DNA of 55,282 nt from a virus, in IMG/VR virus record IMGVR_UViG_3300035659_000016, positions 1 through 55,282 of that record. One strand, 5' to 3'. The position numbers and the translations under genes are program-made. The stretch's first letter is position 1. Every line of letters begins with the position of its first letter. The notes beneath the pieces were generated by a model, which made no database searches, was not told the origin of the DNA, and worked only from the letters and a program-made list of their open reading frames with translations. Below, piece after piece: positions 34,035-40,185 of the stretch.

Positions 34035-34106
34035 GCTGCGGCTGACAGTCACCCTGCCTTGCCTTACTGGCACTGGCACTGGCAGGGTCTGGTTCGTTAT
34101 CCGCTA
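34035..34106 (-). ncRNA. Structured RNA-like element, copy 3 of 5
   Basis: - strand: outer stem GCGG/CCGC, conserved block GGATAACGAACCAG, inner stem ACCCTGCC/GGCAGGGT with a long 22-base loop that can fold further (GGCA/TGCC), and conserved block GACTGTCAGCC. It lies in the leader of the HTH_17 gene, after the 34129-34371 gene. Confidence 0.72.
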
Positions 34107-34128
34107 TAGGATGCTATGTTGCTATGCC

Positions 34129-34371
34129 CTAGGCTTCCACGAGCGTAATGGTAATGCCGTCTGGGACTTCGTAGACTCTGGACACCGGGTTGTCATTCAG
34201 GTCTGTGACGTAACGAATCGAGGTGGCGGGGTAGCCCATAGCCTCGGCCACCAACCGCGCCGCGCCTCGCGGTGTCGCACTACGAAAGCGAAAGGTGTGT
34301 GGCTTGCTTGGGTCGGTTGGTCGTGGCCACTGTTCCTCTACGACCGCTGTGTAGACTTCTGTCTTTGGCAT
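34129..34371 (-). CDS. Hypothetical small protein
   Basis: 80 residues from ATG 34371 with a SD identical to those of neighbours (AAAGGAGGTGAGACA). Sequence: KPHTFRFRSATPRGAARLVAEAMGYPATSIRYVTDL then VYEVPDGITITLVEA. It looks like a small alpha/beta domain. The RS-type helix may bind DNA or RNA; no family is assigned. The structured element at 34399 stands in its leader. Confidence 0.5.
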   Translation of the reverse strand: MPKTEVYTAVVEEQWPRPTDPSKPHTFRFRSATPRGAARLVAEAMGYPATSIRYVTDLNDNPVSRVYEVPDGITITLVEA

Positions 34372-34398
34372 GTGTCTCACCTCCTTTCTTTGTTCTGT

Positions 34399-34452
34399 CT
34401 GGGCTGACAGTCCAGGCGTCGGCACTCGGCGCCTGCTGGTTCGTTATCCCAG
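34399..34452 (-). ncRNA. Structured RNA-like element, copy 4 of 5
   Basis: - strand: outer stem CTGGG/CCCAG, conserved GGATAACGAACCAG, inner 8-bp stem (CAGGCG core, one wobble) with 7-base loop, conserved GACTGTCAGCC. The upstream gene stops at TAA within the first conserved block. The element is followed by AAAGGAGG and the start of the next gene. Confidence 0.72.
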
Positions 34453-34662
34453 TCTTGCAATGGCAATGTCTCGCGCCTCCACAACGTCGTGTCGCTTGCT
34501 GTAGGCGACCAAGAAAATGCCGAGATACTTGTAGGTGGCCGCCATGAAGTGCTTGGCCATCCACGCGGCGACGTCGTCGGCTGTCTTGCAGTCTGCGTAC
34601 TCTTTAGCTGCAACGGCTAGGCCGGTCGCGATCTTGTCTTTGGCTTCCTCTGACAGTGGCAC
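34444..34662 (-). CDS. Hypothetical small helical protein
   Basis: 72 residues from GTG 34662 (AAAGGAGG 8 bases upstream; a GTG at 34671 lies in the SD). Helical: LSEEAKDKIATGLAVAAKEYADCKTADDVAAWMAKHFMAATYKYLGIFLVAY. No domain is recognised. It is the first gene behind the promoter at 34733-34762. Confidence 0.5.
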   Translation of the reverse strand: MPLSEEAKDKIATGLAVAAKEYADCKTADDVAAWMAKHFMAATYKYLGIFLVAYSKRHDVVEARDIAIARLG

Positions 34663-34732
34663 TTGTCTCACCTCCTTTCATGCCCAGATTGTTGTGTGTC
34701 TCTATAGGCAATGGTTGTCTTTCTTCAATTTT

Positions 34733-34762
34733 ATTATACTACAGGACAGGTGTCGTTTGCAC
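34733..34762 (-). promoter_or_regulatory. Leftward promoter, class 1, copy 3
   Basis: - strand: GTGCAA (-35), 18-base spacer containing GACACCTGTC, TGTAG and TATAAT (34738-34733). It shares spacing and core with the other class 1 copies and stands about 75 bases before the start of the 34444-34662 gene. Confidence 0.72.
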
Positions 34763-34792
34763 TACGACACACCTTAAATTTTTTGTTCAGTT

Positions 34793-34847
34793 GTCGGCTG
34801 GCAGTCAGGGCGCCGTTGGCATGGCGCCCCCTGGTTCGTGATCCGAC
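34793..34847 (-). ncRNA. Structured RNA-like element, copy 5 of 5
   Basis: - strand: outer stem GTCGG/CCGAC, conserved GGATCACGAACCAG, inner stem GGGCGCC/GGCGCCC with 8-base loop, conserved GACTGCCAGCC. It begins at the stop of the 34847-35077 gene and ends about 30 bases before the class 1 promoter at 34762, so it lies at the 3' end of one unit rather than directly before an SD. Confidence 0.7.
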
Positions 34848-35077
34848 TACACTTTGATGTCTGCTGCGGCCGCTTTGCTGTCTGTCTCGGCGCAATCTAC
34901 GATGTCCTGATGTGACATCGGTGTCCTTTCTGGCACCTTGATGTCGTAGGTCGCGTCTTCTAGACACGCTTGTGCATCCGTGTCGTCTTCAAAAATGGTC
35001 TTGCAGAGCCATTCGTGAAGCGTTTCTGGCGTGACGTCGCCGTCTACCACGAACTTGACGTTGTAGGCTCGAGCCAT
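34847..35077 (-). CDS. Hypothetical small acidic protein
   Basis: 76 residues, SD AAAGGAG before ATG 35077. Begins YNVKFVVDGDVTPETLHEWLCKTIFEDDTD, a short beta-alpha unit, then acidic. No family is recognised. It lies between two class 1 promoters. Confidence 0.5.
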   Translation of the reverse strand: MARAYNVKFVVDGDVTPETLHEWLCKTIFEDDTDAQACLEDATYDIKVPERTPMSHQDIVDCAETDSKAAAADIKV

Positions 35078-35111
35078 GTTTCTCCTTTCGTTGTTCGTTG
35101 TTCGCTGGTCG

Positions 35112-35393
35112 CTAGGTTTTTGTGTCTTGCCACTTTCGAATCTTGATCATTGTCCAATTCGGTCGTAGGAGCGGGTCGCCTAGTGAAACTAAGCTGGCGT
35201 GTCCGGTCGGCGGTTGTGTGTCCCATGCAATGTCGCCTGTCGGTGGCCACGGTTTGCTAATTGCGATACCGTTGGCTAGAAACGCTTGCCTGGCTTCTGG
35301 CGAATCTTCAATGTAGACACCCGCTTGTTTCGCCCACAACCACTTTCGTGTCTGGCGAACTGCCTTGTTCAGACTGGTGTTTGTTTGTGACAC
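35112..35393 (-). CDS. Hypothetical small protein
   Basis: 93 residues from GTG 35393 (SD AAGGAGG). Basic N-terminus (NKAVRQTRKWLWAKQAGV), then a Pro/Gly/Trp-rich middle (ISKPWPPTGDIAWDTQPPTG) and a basic C-terminus. No known domain. Class 1 promoter 35432-35461 lies just upstream. Confidence 0.5.
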   Translation of the reverse strand: MSQTNTSLNKAVRQTRKWLWAKQAGVYIEDSPEARQAFLANGIAISKPWPPTGDIAWDTQPPTGHASLVSLGDPLLRPNWTMIKIRKWQDTKT

Positions 35394-35431
35394 TGTGTCC
35401 TCCTTAGAAGGATTGTTAAGGTTCTAATTAT

Positions 35432-35461
35432 ATTATATTACAGGACACCGGTCGTTTGCAA
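35432..35461 (-). promoter_or_regulatory. Leftward promoter, class 1, copy 2
   Basis: - strand: TTGCAA (35461-35456), 18-base spacer with GACCGGTGTC and TGTA, TATAAT (35437-35432). Near identical to copy 1 at 36713. Confidence 0.8.
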
Positions 35462-35670
35462 GGGGTCGCAGTGTGCCAATTTTGTTGTCGAGTGGCGCGC
35501 TTGGCGATTCTAAAATTAGGTTTGGTTTGGCTAGCCTAGCAAACGGTCAATTCGTTTTTGGATTCGGAAATTCGAAAATTCTGTGCTCGACATTGAACCA
35601 TGTGGGCTACCCTCTGCTGACACCTTGTCATGGGGGAGCACAAAAAGTGATCCAAAGGTGACCCAAAAAA

Positions 35671-35686
35671 CCTAATTTTCGAATCG
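35671..35686. repeat. CCTAATTTTCGAATCG repeat, copy A
   Basis: The 16-base core CCTAATTTTCGAATCG. Related copies: 35858-35872 (lacks the first base), 37849-37874 and 37902-37927 (26-base extended form), and a reverse copy with one change at 35505-35520. All lie in noncoding DNA on either side of the small-gene arm's start. Confidence 0.75.
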
Positions 35687-35857
35687 CAAAACGCAAAAAC
35701 GAATCCTCCGTCCACTCGCGAAATCTCGTTGTTTTTCAAGCTGGAATCGCTGTGGGTCCATGGAAGAATTAGAAAATTAGAAAAAATGTTTTGGATAGAT
35801 TACTTATTTAGTTCTTTCTAGCAAAGATGATTTATCGCTCTCTATTCGATTCTGAAG

Positions 35858-35872
35858 CTAATTTTCGAATCG
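35858..35872. repeat. CTAATTTTCGAATCG repeat, copy B
   Basis: Fifteen bases of the same core, within the AT-rich stretch of the 35.5-36.3 kb noncoding region. Confidence 0.7.
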
Positions 35873-36104
35873 CGTCGATTTTTCGTGTTCAGGAGCACTG
35901 TTTTTGTGTTCAGGGGCGATACCCTAGATGGTCTTCGTCGCATCCGAACAAGCCTCGTTGTCACAGAATCTAGTACTACCACGACACGAAGGCTGACCGG
36001 ACACCCAGCGGTGCGTCGCATGTAGCTGCAGGGTCGTGGCCGGAGGAAACCCCACGGCGACTCCCCCTGTGCCTCCACCGCGGGGCTGGGCCAGACTGGA
36101 CAGG

Positions 36105-36260
36105 CTGATGTAGCAGCATGTCGGGTCACGGAAGGACGTAGCGGCTAGGGCGTGTCCAGATTCGACGTAGCGGCATGTCCGGACGTAACAACGTGGCACG
36201 TAGCGACCCTGGCGTGTCCAGATGGGACACAGGACGTACTGGGCAGGGCCAGACACGCCA
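36105..36260. repeat. Iteron-like repeat cluster I
   Basis: Repeated variants of GACGTAGCGGC, GGCATGTCCG and GGCACGTAGCGACC, mixed with TGTCC/GGACA half-palindromes. The same words occur again in cluster II at 36768-36950. Repeat density and absence of genes resemble a replication origin or protein-binding array. Confidence 0.6.
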
Positions 36261-36330
36261 GGGGAGATTGCGGGGGCGAGGCGGGACACGACTACTCATA
36301 GGCAGGTGGGGCCTCGGACTCTTTCTTCAG

Positions 36331-36374
36331 AGGAGACGCCAGCGTGTCGTGGCGCGCTGGCGCTCCTGTCTCCT
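36331..36374 (-). terminator. Hairpin terminator
   Basis: Inner stem GCCAGCG (36338-36344)/CGCTGGC (36355-36361) and outer AGGAGAC (36331-36337)/GTCTCCT (36368-36374). It sits 7 bases past the stop of the 36382-36666 gene on the - strand. Confidence 0.6.
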
Positions 36375-36381
36375 GTCGCGA

Positions 36382-36666
36382 CTAGGCTACTTTGTCGTAG
36401 TCTTCGATGAACCAGTCTCCGATGTCGACATTGTGTCTCTTCGCGAACTTTTGAATCGCTCCGAGATACGCTTCGATGTTTGTCGGCGCCTGCACCTTGT
36501 CGTACATAGCGTGCAGTTCGACGAAGACTTCGTTCCGCTTCTTTGTCGGATCATCGGTGTTATGTGTCGGCAGTGTGATGTGTATTGCTTCGGTGAATTG
36601 TCCGCTCGAGAACGACCCGTAGGCGTTGCCTAACTTGAATGCGTCGGCTGTCGATAGGTGTTTCAT
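36382..36666 (-). CDS. Hypothetical small protein
   Basis: 94 residues from ATG 36666 (SD AAGGAGG). Helical: HLSTADAFKLGNAYGSFSSGQF, then a polar loop and NEVFVELHAMYDKVQAPTNIEAYLGAIQKFAKRHN. No domain is assigned. It has its own class 1 promoter at 36713-36742 and a hairpin terminator, so it is a monocistronic unit. Confidence 0.55.
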   Translation of the reverse strand: MKHLSTADAFKLGNAYGSFSSGQFTEAIHITLPTHNTDDPTKKRNEVFVELHAMYDKVQAPTNIEAYLGAIQKFAKRHNVDIGDWFIEDYDKVA

Positions 36667-36712
36667 GTCTCGCTTAACCTCCTTGTAGACTTGTTGTGTT
36701 GTCTTCAATTAT

Positions 36713-36742
36713 ATTATATTACAGAACACCTGTCGTTTGCAA
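36713..36742 (-). promoter_or_regulatory. Leftward promoter, class 1, copy 1
   Basis: - strand: TTGCAA (36742-36737), 18-base spacer with GACAGGTGTT and TGTA, TATAAT (36718-36713). The GACA-N2-TGTC-like palindrome in the spacer is common to all four copies and is a likely operator. It drives the 36382-36666 gene. Confidence 0.8.
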
Positions 36743-36767
36743 GGGGTCCTTCCCCGCCAATTTTTGG

Positions 36768-36950
36768 CACGTAGCGACCGTGTCGTAGCGGGACACGACG
36801 TAGTGGCACGTAGCGACTGGGTCGGGGTCGAACACGACGCAGCGGCATGTCGGCGCAGCGGCATGTCGAGACAGGACACATTGCGTCGGGGGCAGGGCCA
36901 GATTCGATGTAGCGACTGTGGCACGTAGCGACCGTGTCTTATCCAGACAG
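36768..36950. repeat. Iteron-like repeat cluster II
   Basis: At least three copies of GGCACGTAGCGAC, two of CGCAGCGGCATGTCG, and GACACG/CGTGTC half-sites, sharing words with cluster I. It lies in the noncoding stretch 36667-37056 between the class 1 promoter and a tandem 20-base repeat. Confidence 0.6.
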
Positions 36951-36965
36951 GACAAGGGGACCCCC

Positions 36966-37008
36966 CAATACGAACAGTACTTGTTGTTCAATACGAACAG
37001 TACTTGTT
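36966..37008. repeat. Tandem 20-bp direct repeat
   Basis: CAATACGAACAGTACTTGTT occurs exactly twice, at 36966-36985 and 36989-37008 (23-base period). Each copy includes the near-palindrome AACAGTACTTGTT. Two sites two helical turns apart suggest a cooperatively bound regulator. Confidence 0.75.
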
Positions 37009-37019
37009 AGTCAAAAAAA

Positions 37020-37044
37020 AACTTGACAACGTTGTTGTCAAGTT
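37020..37044. terminator. Bidirectional terminator
   Basis: Perfect 11-bp stem AACTTGACAAC/GTTGTCAAGTT with a 3-base loop; run of A on the left (about 37012-37020) and TTTCTTTTAG-like pyrimidine run on the right. It works as a rho-independent terminator on both strands and ends the small peptide gene at 37057. Confidence 0.8.
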
Positions 37045-37056
37045 TCTTTTAGTGTG

Positions 37057-37134
37057 TTAGAAGATTCTCACACAACTGAAGAATACAGTAAACACACTAA
37101 ACACGAACAAGATCGCTAACACCAACTCTTTCAT
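37057..37134 (-). CDS. 25-residue hydrophobic peptide
   Basis: An open frame from ATG 37134: MKELVLAILFVFSVFTVFF, then SCVRIF and stop. A single membrane span with a Cys near the end. It lies between two hairpins, with the terminator 13 bases past its stop. No strong SD is present (only GAGTGAAGA), which lowers certainty. Size and hydrophobicity resemble small membrane peptides, such as those of type I toxins or phage superinfection factors; the function is unknown. Confidence 0.4.
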   Translation of the reverse strand: MKELVLAILFVFSVFTVFFSCVRIF

Positions 37135-37154
37135 TTTCTTCACTCTTTCTTGTA

Positions 37155-37186
37155 AAGTAGTTGATGTCTTTCGACATCAACTACTT
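37155..37186 (-). terminator. Hairpin terminator after HTH_17 gene
   Basis: Perfect 14-bp stem AAGTAGTTGATGTC (37155-37168) with GACATCAACTACTT (37173-37186) and a GAAA loop on the - strand. It lies 13 bases past the stop of the 37199-37453 gene. Confidence 0.75.
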
Positions 37187-37198
37187 CACAAACGTTTG

Positions 37199-37453
37199 TC
37201 AACTTTCTTGAACTTCTAGTTGTGAAGATTCGTTCACAACTTCCTCAAGTTTGTTGCTTGTGTGGTAGGTAGGAGACTTGACCATTCGGTTGTCTCTTAC
37301 CTTCTTGTACTTTGTGAGAGATTCGATCGTAATCATTGTACGACCATCGACCTTTTGTGAGTCAAGTTTCCTCTCCCACAAAAGTTTACGAACTCGATGA
37401 ACCGAAACTCCCAAAAACACCATACTCTCTTTCACATTCAAAAACTTCTTCAT
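37199..37453 (-). CDS. HTH_17 DNA-binding regulator
   Basis: 84 residues, SD AAAGGAG 7 bases before ATG 37453. Residues 5-50: LNVKESMVFLGVSVHRVRKLLWERKLD and MITIESLTKYK, nearly the same recognition helix as the paralogue at 33555-33962. AT-rich codons unlike its neighbours suggest a separate origin. First gene of the leftward arm, behind a sigma70-like promoter and next to three palindromic sites, so a switch regulator is plausible. Confidence 0.8.
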   Translation of the reverse strand: MKKFLNVKESMVFLGVSVHRVRKLLWERKLDSQKVDGRTMITIESLTKYKKVRDNRMVKSPTYHTSNKLEEVVNESSQLEVQES

Positions 37454-37492
37454 CTCGAACTCCTTTTTGAACTTTTTGATGAAACGAGTTTG

Positions 37493-37515
37493 AATGAGAC
37501 CAAGTTGGTCTCATT
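37493..37515. repeat. Perfect 11-bp inverted repeat
   Basis: AATGAGACCAA and its reverse complement TTGGTCTCATT around a single central G. Lies in the leader of the 37199-37453 gene, between promoter and SD. A similar GAGACTA/TAGTCTC palindrome occurs at 37690-37706. It is either an operator or an mRNA hairpin. Confidence 0.7.
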
Positions 37516-37556
37516 CATTCAATTTCATATTTGTTAAAGTTCAATTCTACAAACTC

Positions 37557-37585
37557 ATCATACAACAAGTTCAATAAAAAGTCAA
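37557..37585 (-). promoter_or_regulatory. Leftward promoter of the HTH_17 gene
   Basis: - strand: TTGACT (37585-37580), 17-base spacer, TATGAT (37562-37557). Close to sigma70 consensus; about 104 bases before the ATG at 37453. Confidence 0.7.
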
Positions 37586-37635
37586 CACATATTCACATAT
37601 TCGTTGATGTCTATATGTTTGTTATATTTCAAACT

Positions 37636-37753
37636 AACACTAATTGTTTGTGTTGGTGAATACTAATTGTTAGTCGGTACTAACATAATGAGACTAGGTT
37701 AGTCTCGTTTAACGTTTGATGTTAGTACATACTAATTGTTAGTATGTACTAAC
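37636..37753. promoter_or_regulatory. Three palindromic operator-like sites
   Basis: Sites built on ACTAA-TTG-TTAGT: 37636-37654 (AACACTAA/TTTGTGTT, imperfect), 37660-37675 (TACTAA/TTAGTC) and 37721-37753, where a perfect 15-bp pair GTTAGTACATACTAA/TTAGTATGTACTAAC surrounds TTG. They lie between the leftward promoter at 37557-37585 and the rightward one at 37937-37966, fitting a divergent control region. The bound protein may be one of the HTH_17 proteins. Confidence 0.72.
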
Positions 37754-37848
37754 AATTTTGAATAGTCCACCCTACCCCTCAAAAAAGGCACGATCAGGTT
37801 CCACGGACGCTACGCTACTTTTCCACCCGATAGGGTCCCCTCGATACG

Positions 37849-37927
37849 CGAATCCGAACCTAATTTTCGAATCGAAATCAACCTGCTGGTTGCTGGCCAC
37901 ACGAATCCGAACCTAATTTTCGAATCG
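37849..37927. repeat. Two copies of a 26-bp repeat upstream of terminase
   Basis: Exact 26-base copies at 37849-37874 and 37902-37927 (53-base period), each CGAATCCGAA followed by the core CCTAATTTTCGAATCG (overlapping in the middle). Shorter copies of the core are in the 35.5-35.9 kb noncoding region. The location just before the small terminase makes a packaging or origin site possible. Confidence 0.8.
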
Positions 37928-37936
37928 CCCCGACTC

Positions 37937-37966
37937 TTGCAAGGGCTCCCCGAAGGGTTGTATAAT
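37937..37966 (+). promoter_or_regulatory. Rightward promoter of the late arm
   Basis: TTGCAA (37937-37942), 18-base spacer, TATAAT (37961-37966), 38 bases before the small terminase ATG. The -35 and spacing equal those of the class 1 leftward promoters, but the spacer palindrome is absent. Confidence 0.78.
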
Positions 37967-38003
37967 GAGGTAGACTTAGCGGATGTAATCAAGGACACAC
38001 ACA

Positions 38004-38735
38004 ATGCGATCCAAACCAATAACCACAGCGGGTCGCCCACGCGACCAAGACCTAGAGGTACTCGACCCCGAACTCGAAGACGACGCTGTGCGAGAGGATG
38101 TCGCCGCGATGCCCGTAGCAGTCAATGGCCCGGCGCCCGCGACGACGTTGGCGGCAGTATTTCCCGTCGAGACCCTAACCGGTCGACATCAGCAAGGCAA
38201 GCCCCGCTCCGGAGCCAAGAACTTTCGCCATACCAAGTTCCAGCGTAAGATGGGGCGTGCCGAGCGACTTAAGAACGTCGCCGCCTGGTTGCACGCTGGG
38301 CTGACCCAAACCGAGATGGCAGAGCGTGCGGGTGTTAGTCAACCCATGATTAGCCTAGACCTAATACTCCTAGGCAAAAAGTTTCACGAACAGGCCGGAC
38401 AAAGCACGAGTGAATGGGTGGGCCGCGAGCTAGCCTACGCACTCGAACGCCGCGCCGAACACCTCGGGGTAGCACAAAAGGGTGCCGACCTCAACACAAT
38501 GAAGCACTACACTCTGGTCTTGAAGTGGACCGAGCGGGTCGCCATGTTGCTGGGCTTGGACGCGCCGAGCAAAGTCGACAACTGGACCGATAAGGACTGG
38601 AAGAAGTTCCTAGAAGAGAATGGACTAGAGGAAGCCGATGCTATCCGAGAGGCAGAGCTCATTATCAACTCAGCAAAAAGCGGGCCTGCTTTACTTGCAG
38701 CAGGTCCTGGCTCCGAAGCTACGCGAGTCGCTTGA
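38004..38735 (+). CDS. terS: Terminase small subunit
   Basis: 243 residues, SD AAGGAC before ATG 38004. After a disordered acidic N-terminus (1-80), residues about 85-130 hold a helix-turn-helix (RLKNVAAWLHAGLTQTEMAERAGVSQPMISLDLILL) as in small terminases that recognise the packaging site. A helical oligomerisation region (about 140-200) and an acidic tail follow. It lies immediately before the large subunit and overlaps it by 98 bases. It is the first late gene. Confidence 0.85.
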   Translation: MRSKPITTAGRPRDQDLEVLDPELEDDAVREDVAAMPVAVNGPAPATTLAAVFPVETLTGRHQQGKPRSGAKNFRHTKFQRKMGRAERLKNVAAWLHAGLTQTEMAERAGVSQPMISLDLILLGKKFHEQAGQSTSEWVGRELAYALERRAEHLGVAQKGADLNTMKHYTLVLKWTERVAMLLGLDAPSKVDNWTDKDWKKFLEENGLEEADAIREAELIINSAKSGPALLAAGPGSEATRVA

Positions 38736-40185
38736 CGGTCATAGTCGTAGCAAGTACGAGTTCCGCGGAGTCGCCTTCACCCTCCAGACCGCGCAGGACC
38801 GCGAAATCGTTCTTACAGGGGCCACGCGCACTGGCAAGTCTCTAGCCGCCCTTTACAAATTGCATCGCTGTGCACTCAAGTATCCAGGATTCAGAGGACT
38901 GATTATCCGTAAGACGCGCGAGTCGCTGAACGAGTCCGGCCTCCTGACGTTCGAGCGAGACGTACTTGGTAGTCGGTCCTCTCTCCTGAGCGGAGCGCGG
39001 CGCGCCAGTCGCCATTCGTACATCTACCCCAACGGGGCGGAGATTGTTGTTGGTGGGCTGGTAGCCAATGGTCGTGACCAGATAGCCAAGATCATGTCTA
39101 CGGAATACGACATGATCTTCGCACAAGAGTGCACCGAGCTAGCCGAGACCGAGTGGCAACAGTTGCTGACACGGCTGTCCAACTACAGGATGCCCTACCA
39201 GCAGATCATTGGTGACTGCAACCCGAACGTACCCACGCACTGGGTGCGACGGCGCTCCTTGAGCAAGCGCCTCCTGTTGTGGGAGATGTTCTTCCACGAC
39301 AACCCGCGCTGGTGGGTCATTGACGAGTTGGACCTCAGTGGTGAGGGCGGGCACTGGACAACTGAGGGCATGGCACTGATGGCCAACCTCAAGACCCTTA
39401 CTGGCCTATCACGTCAGCGACTAGTATTGGCACAGTGGGTGCAAGCAGAGGGCGCCATCTTCAACGAGGTCTGGGACGAGTCACGCGGTAGCATTAGCGA
39501 AGGCGCCCTCTTCGAAAAGGACGCCGGGGAGATCTATTGGGCCGCAGATGACGGGTACTCAGCGGGTTCGGCAGCCCTAACCGGTGGCCGCGACGCGGAG
39601 ACAGGATACTACGCCGCCGATGCGCATCCGCGCGTCTTCCTAGTCTGCCAGCTCAAGCCAGACGGTCACATCGACGTCCTGTGCGAAAGCTATGCGTGTC
39701 TGAAACTCACCGACGACCACATCGCCGAAGTCCTAGCGCTGCCGAAGACGTTGGAGGATGTGCAGACCCGGCTTCAGTCCAGCCCGCTACATGGTGACAA
39801 ATGGCTCGAAGCCAATCCCAACAAGGTGACGCAGGTGCGTGAGGTGCGGGACATGCACCCGGATTGGTTCTACGACGAGCCGACCATTGTCTCCTTTGGG
39901 CCCGGCAGCGCAGAGTTCAGGGGACGCCTTTACGCCGCGCAGCTGGTACCGCACCAATGTACCGAACGCGTGGACACATCACTACAAGAACTTCGGAGTT
40001 GGCTGTCCGCGGATGCCAACACCTTCCGGCGGATTAGAGTAAATCCGTCGTGTGTGAACTTACGAATGCAAATGGTAGAGTACTCTACCGACGAGGCCAC
40101 CCAAAAGCCACGCAAGGCGTTTGACGACGGGCCAGACGCCCTTCGTGGTCTGGTTTGGGTACTCAGAGGAATGGTTAATGCCTAA
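38638..40185 (+). CDS. terL: Terminase large subunit
   Basis: 515 residues from ATG 38638 (SD GAGGAAG), within the end of terS. ATPase: GATRTGKS (Walker A, about residue 61), YDMIFAQECTEL (Walker B, about 160) and IIGDCNPNVPTHWV (coupling motif). The C-terminal nuclease begins near WAADDGYSAGSA (about 303) and carries an Asp near DDGPDALRG (about 500). It cuts concatemers and drives DNA into proheads through the portal. Confidence 0.92.
   Translation: MLSERQSSLSTQQKAGLLYLQQVLAPKLRESLDGHSRSKYEFRGVAFTLQTAQDREIVLTGATRTGKSLAALYKLHRCALKYPGFRGLIIRKTRESLNESGLLTFERDVLGSRSSLLSGARRASRHSYIYPNGAEIVVGGLVANGRDQIAKIMSTEYDMIFAQECTELAETEWQQLLTRLSNYRMPYQQIIGDCNPNVPTHWVRRRSLSKRLLLWEMFFHDNPRWWVIDELDLSGEGGHWTTEGMALMANLKTLTGLSRQRLVLAQWVQAEGAIFNEVWDESRGSISEGALFEKDAGEIYWAADDGYSAGSAALTGGRDAETGYYAADAHPRVFLVCQLKPDGHIDVLCESYACLKLTDDHIAEVLALPKTLEDVQTRLQSSPLHGDKWLEANPNKVTQVREVRDMHPDWFYDEPTIVSFGPGSAEFRGRLYAAQLVPHQCTERVDTSLQELRSWLSADANTFRRIRVNPSCVNLRMQMVEYSTDEATQKPRKAFDDGPDALRGLVWVLRGMVNA

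Larger units (their letters stand above)
35462..36330. other. 869-base noncoding stretch with repeats
   Basis: No convincing gene in any frame. It holds copies of a CCTAATTTTCGAATCG-type repeat (35671-35686, 35858-35872, and an inverted near copy at 35505-35520), an AT-rich part (about 35755-35890) and then the GC-rich first iteron-like cluster (about 36105-36260). The AT-rich region next to iterons is a candidate origin. Confidence 0.55.

Noticed and set aside
34793-34847. GGTTCG...ATCC resembling a tRNA T-arm on the + strand
   Set aside because: No acceptor stem, anticodon arm or CCA; the segment belongs to a repeated structured element on the - strand.
36105-36950. Repeat clusters considered as CRISPR
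   Set aside because: Units are short, unevenly spaced and variable, with no constant repeat/spacer pattern and no cas operon (the Cas4-like nuclease is in a recombination cluster).
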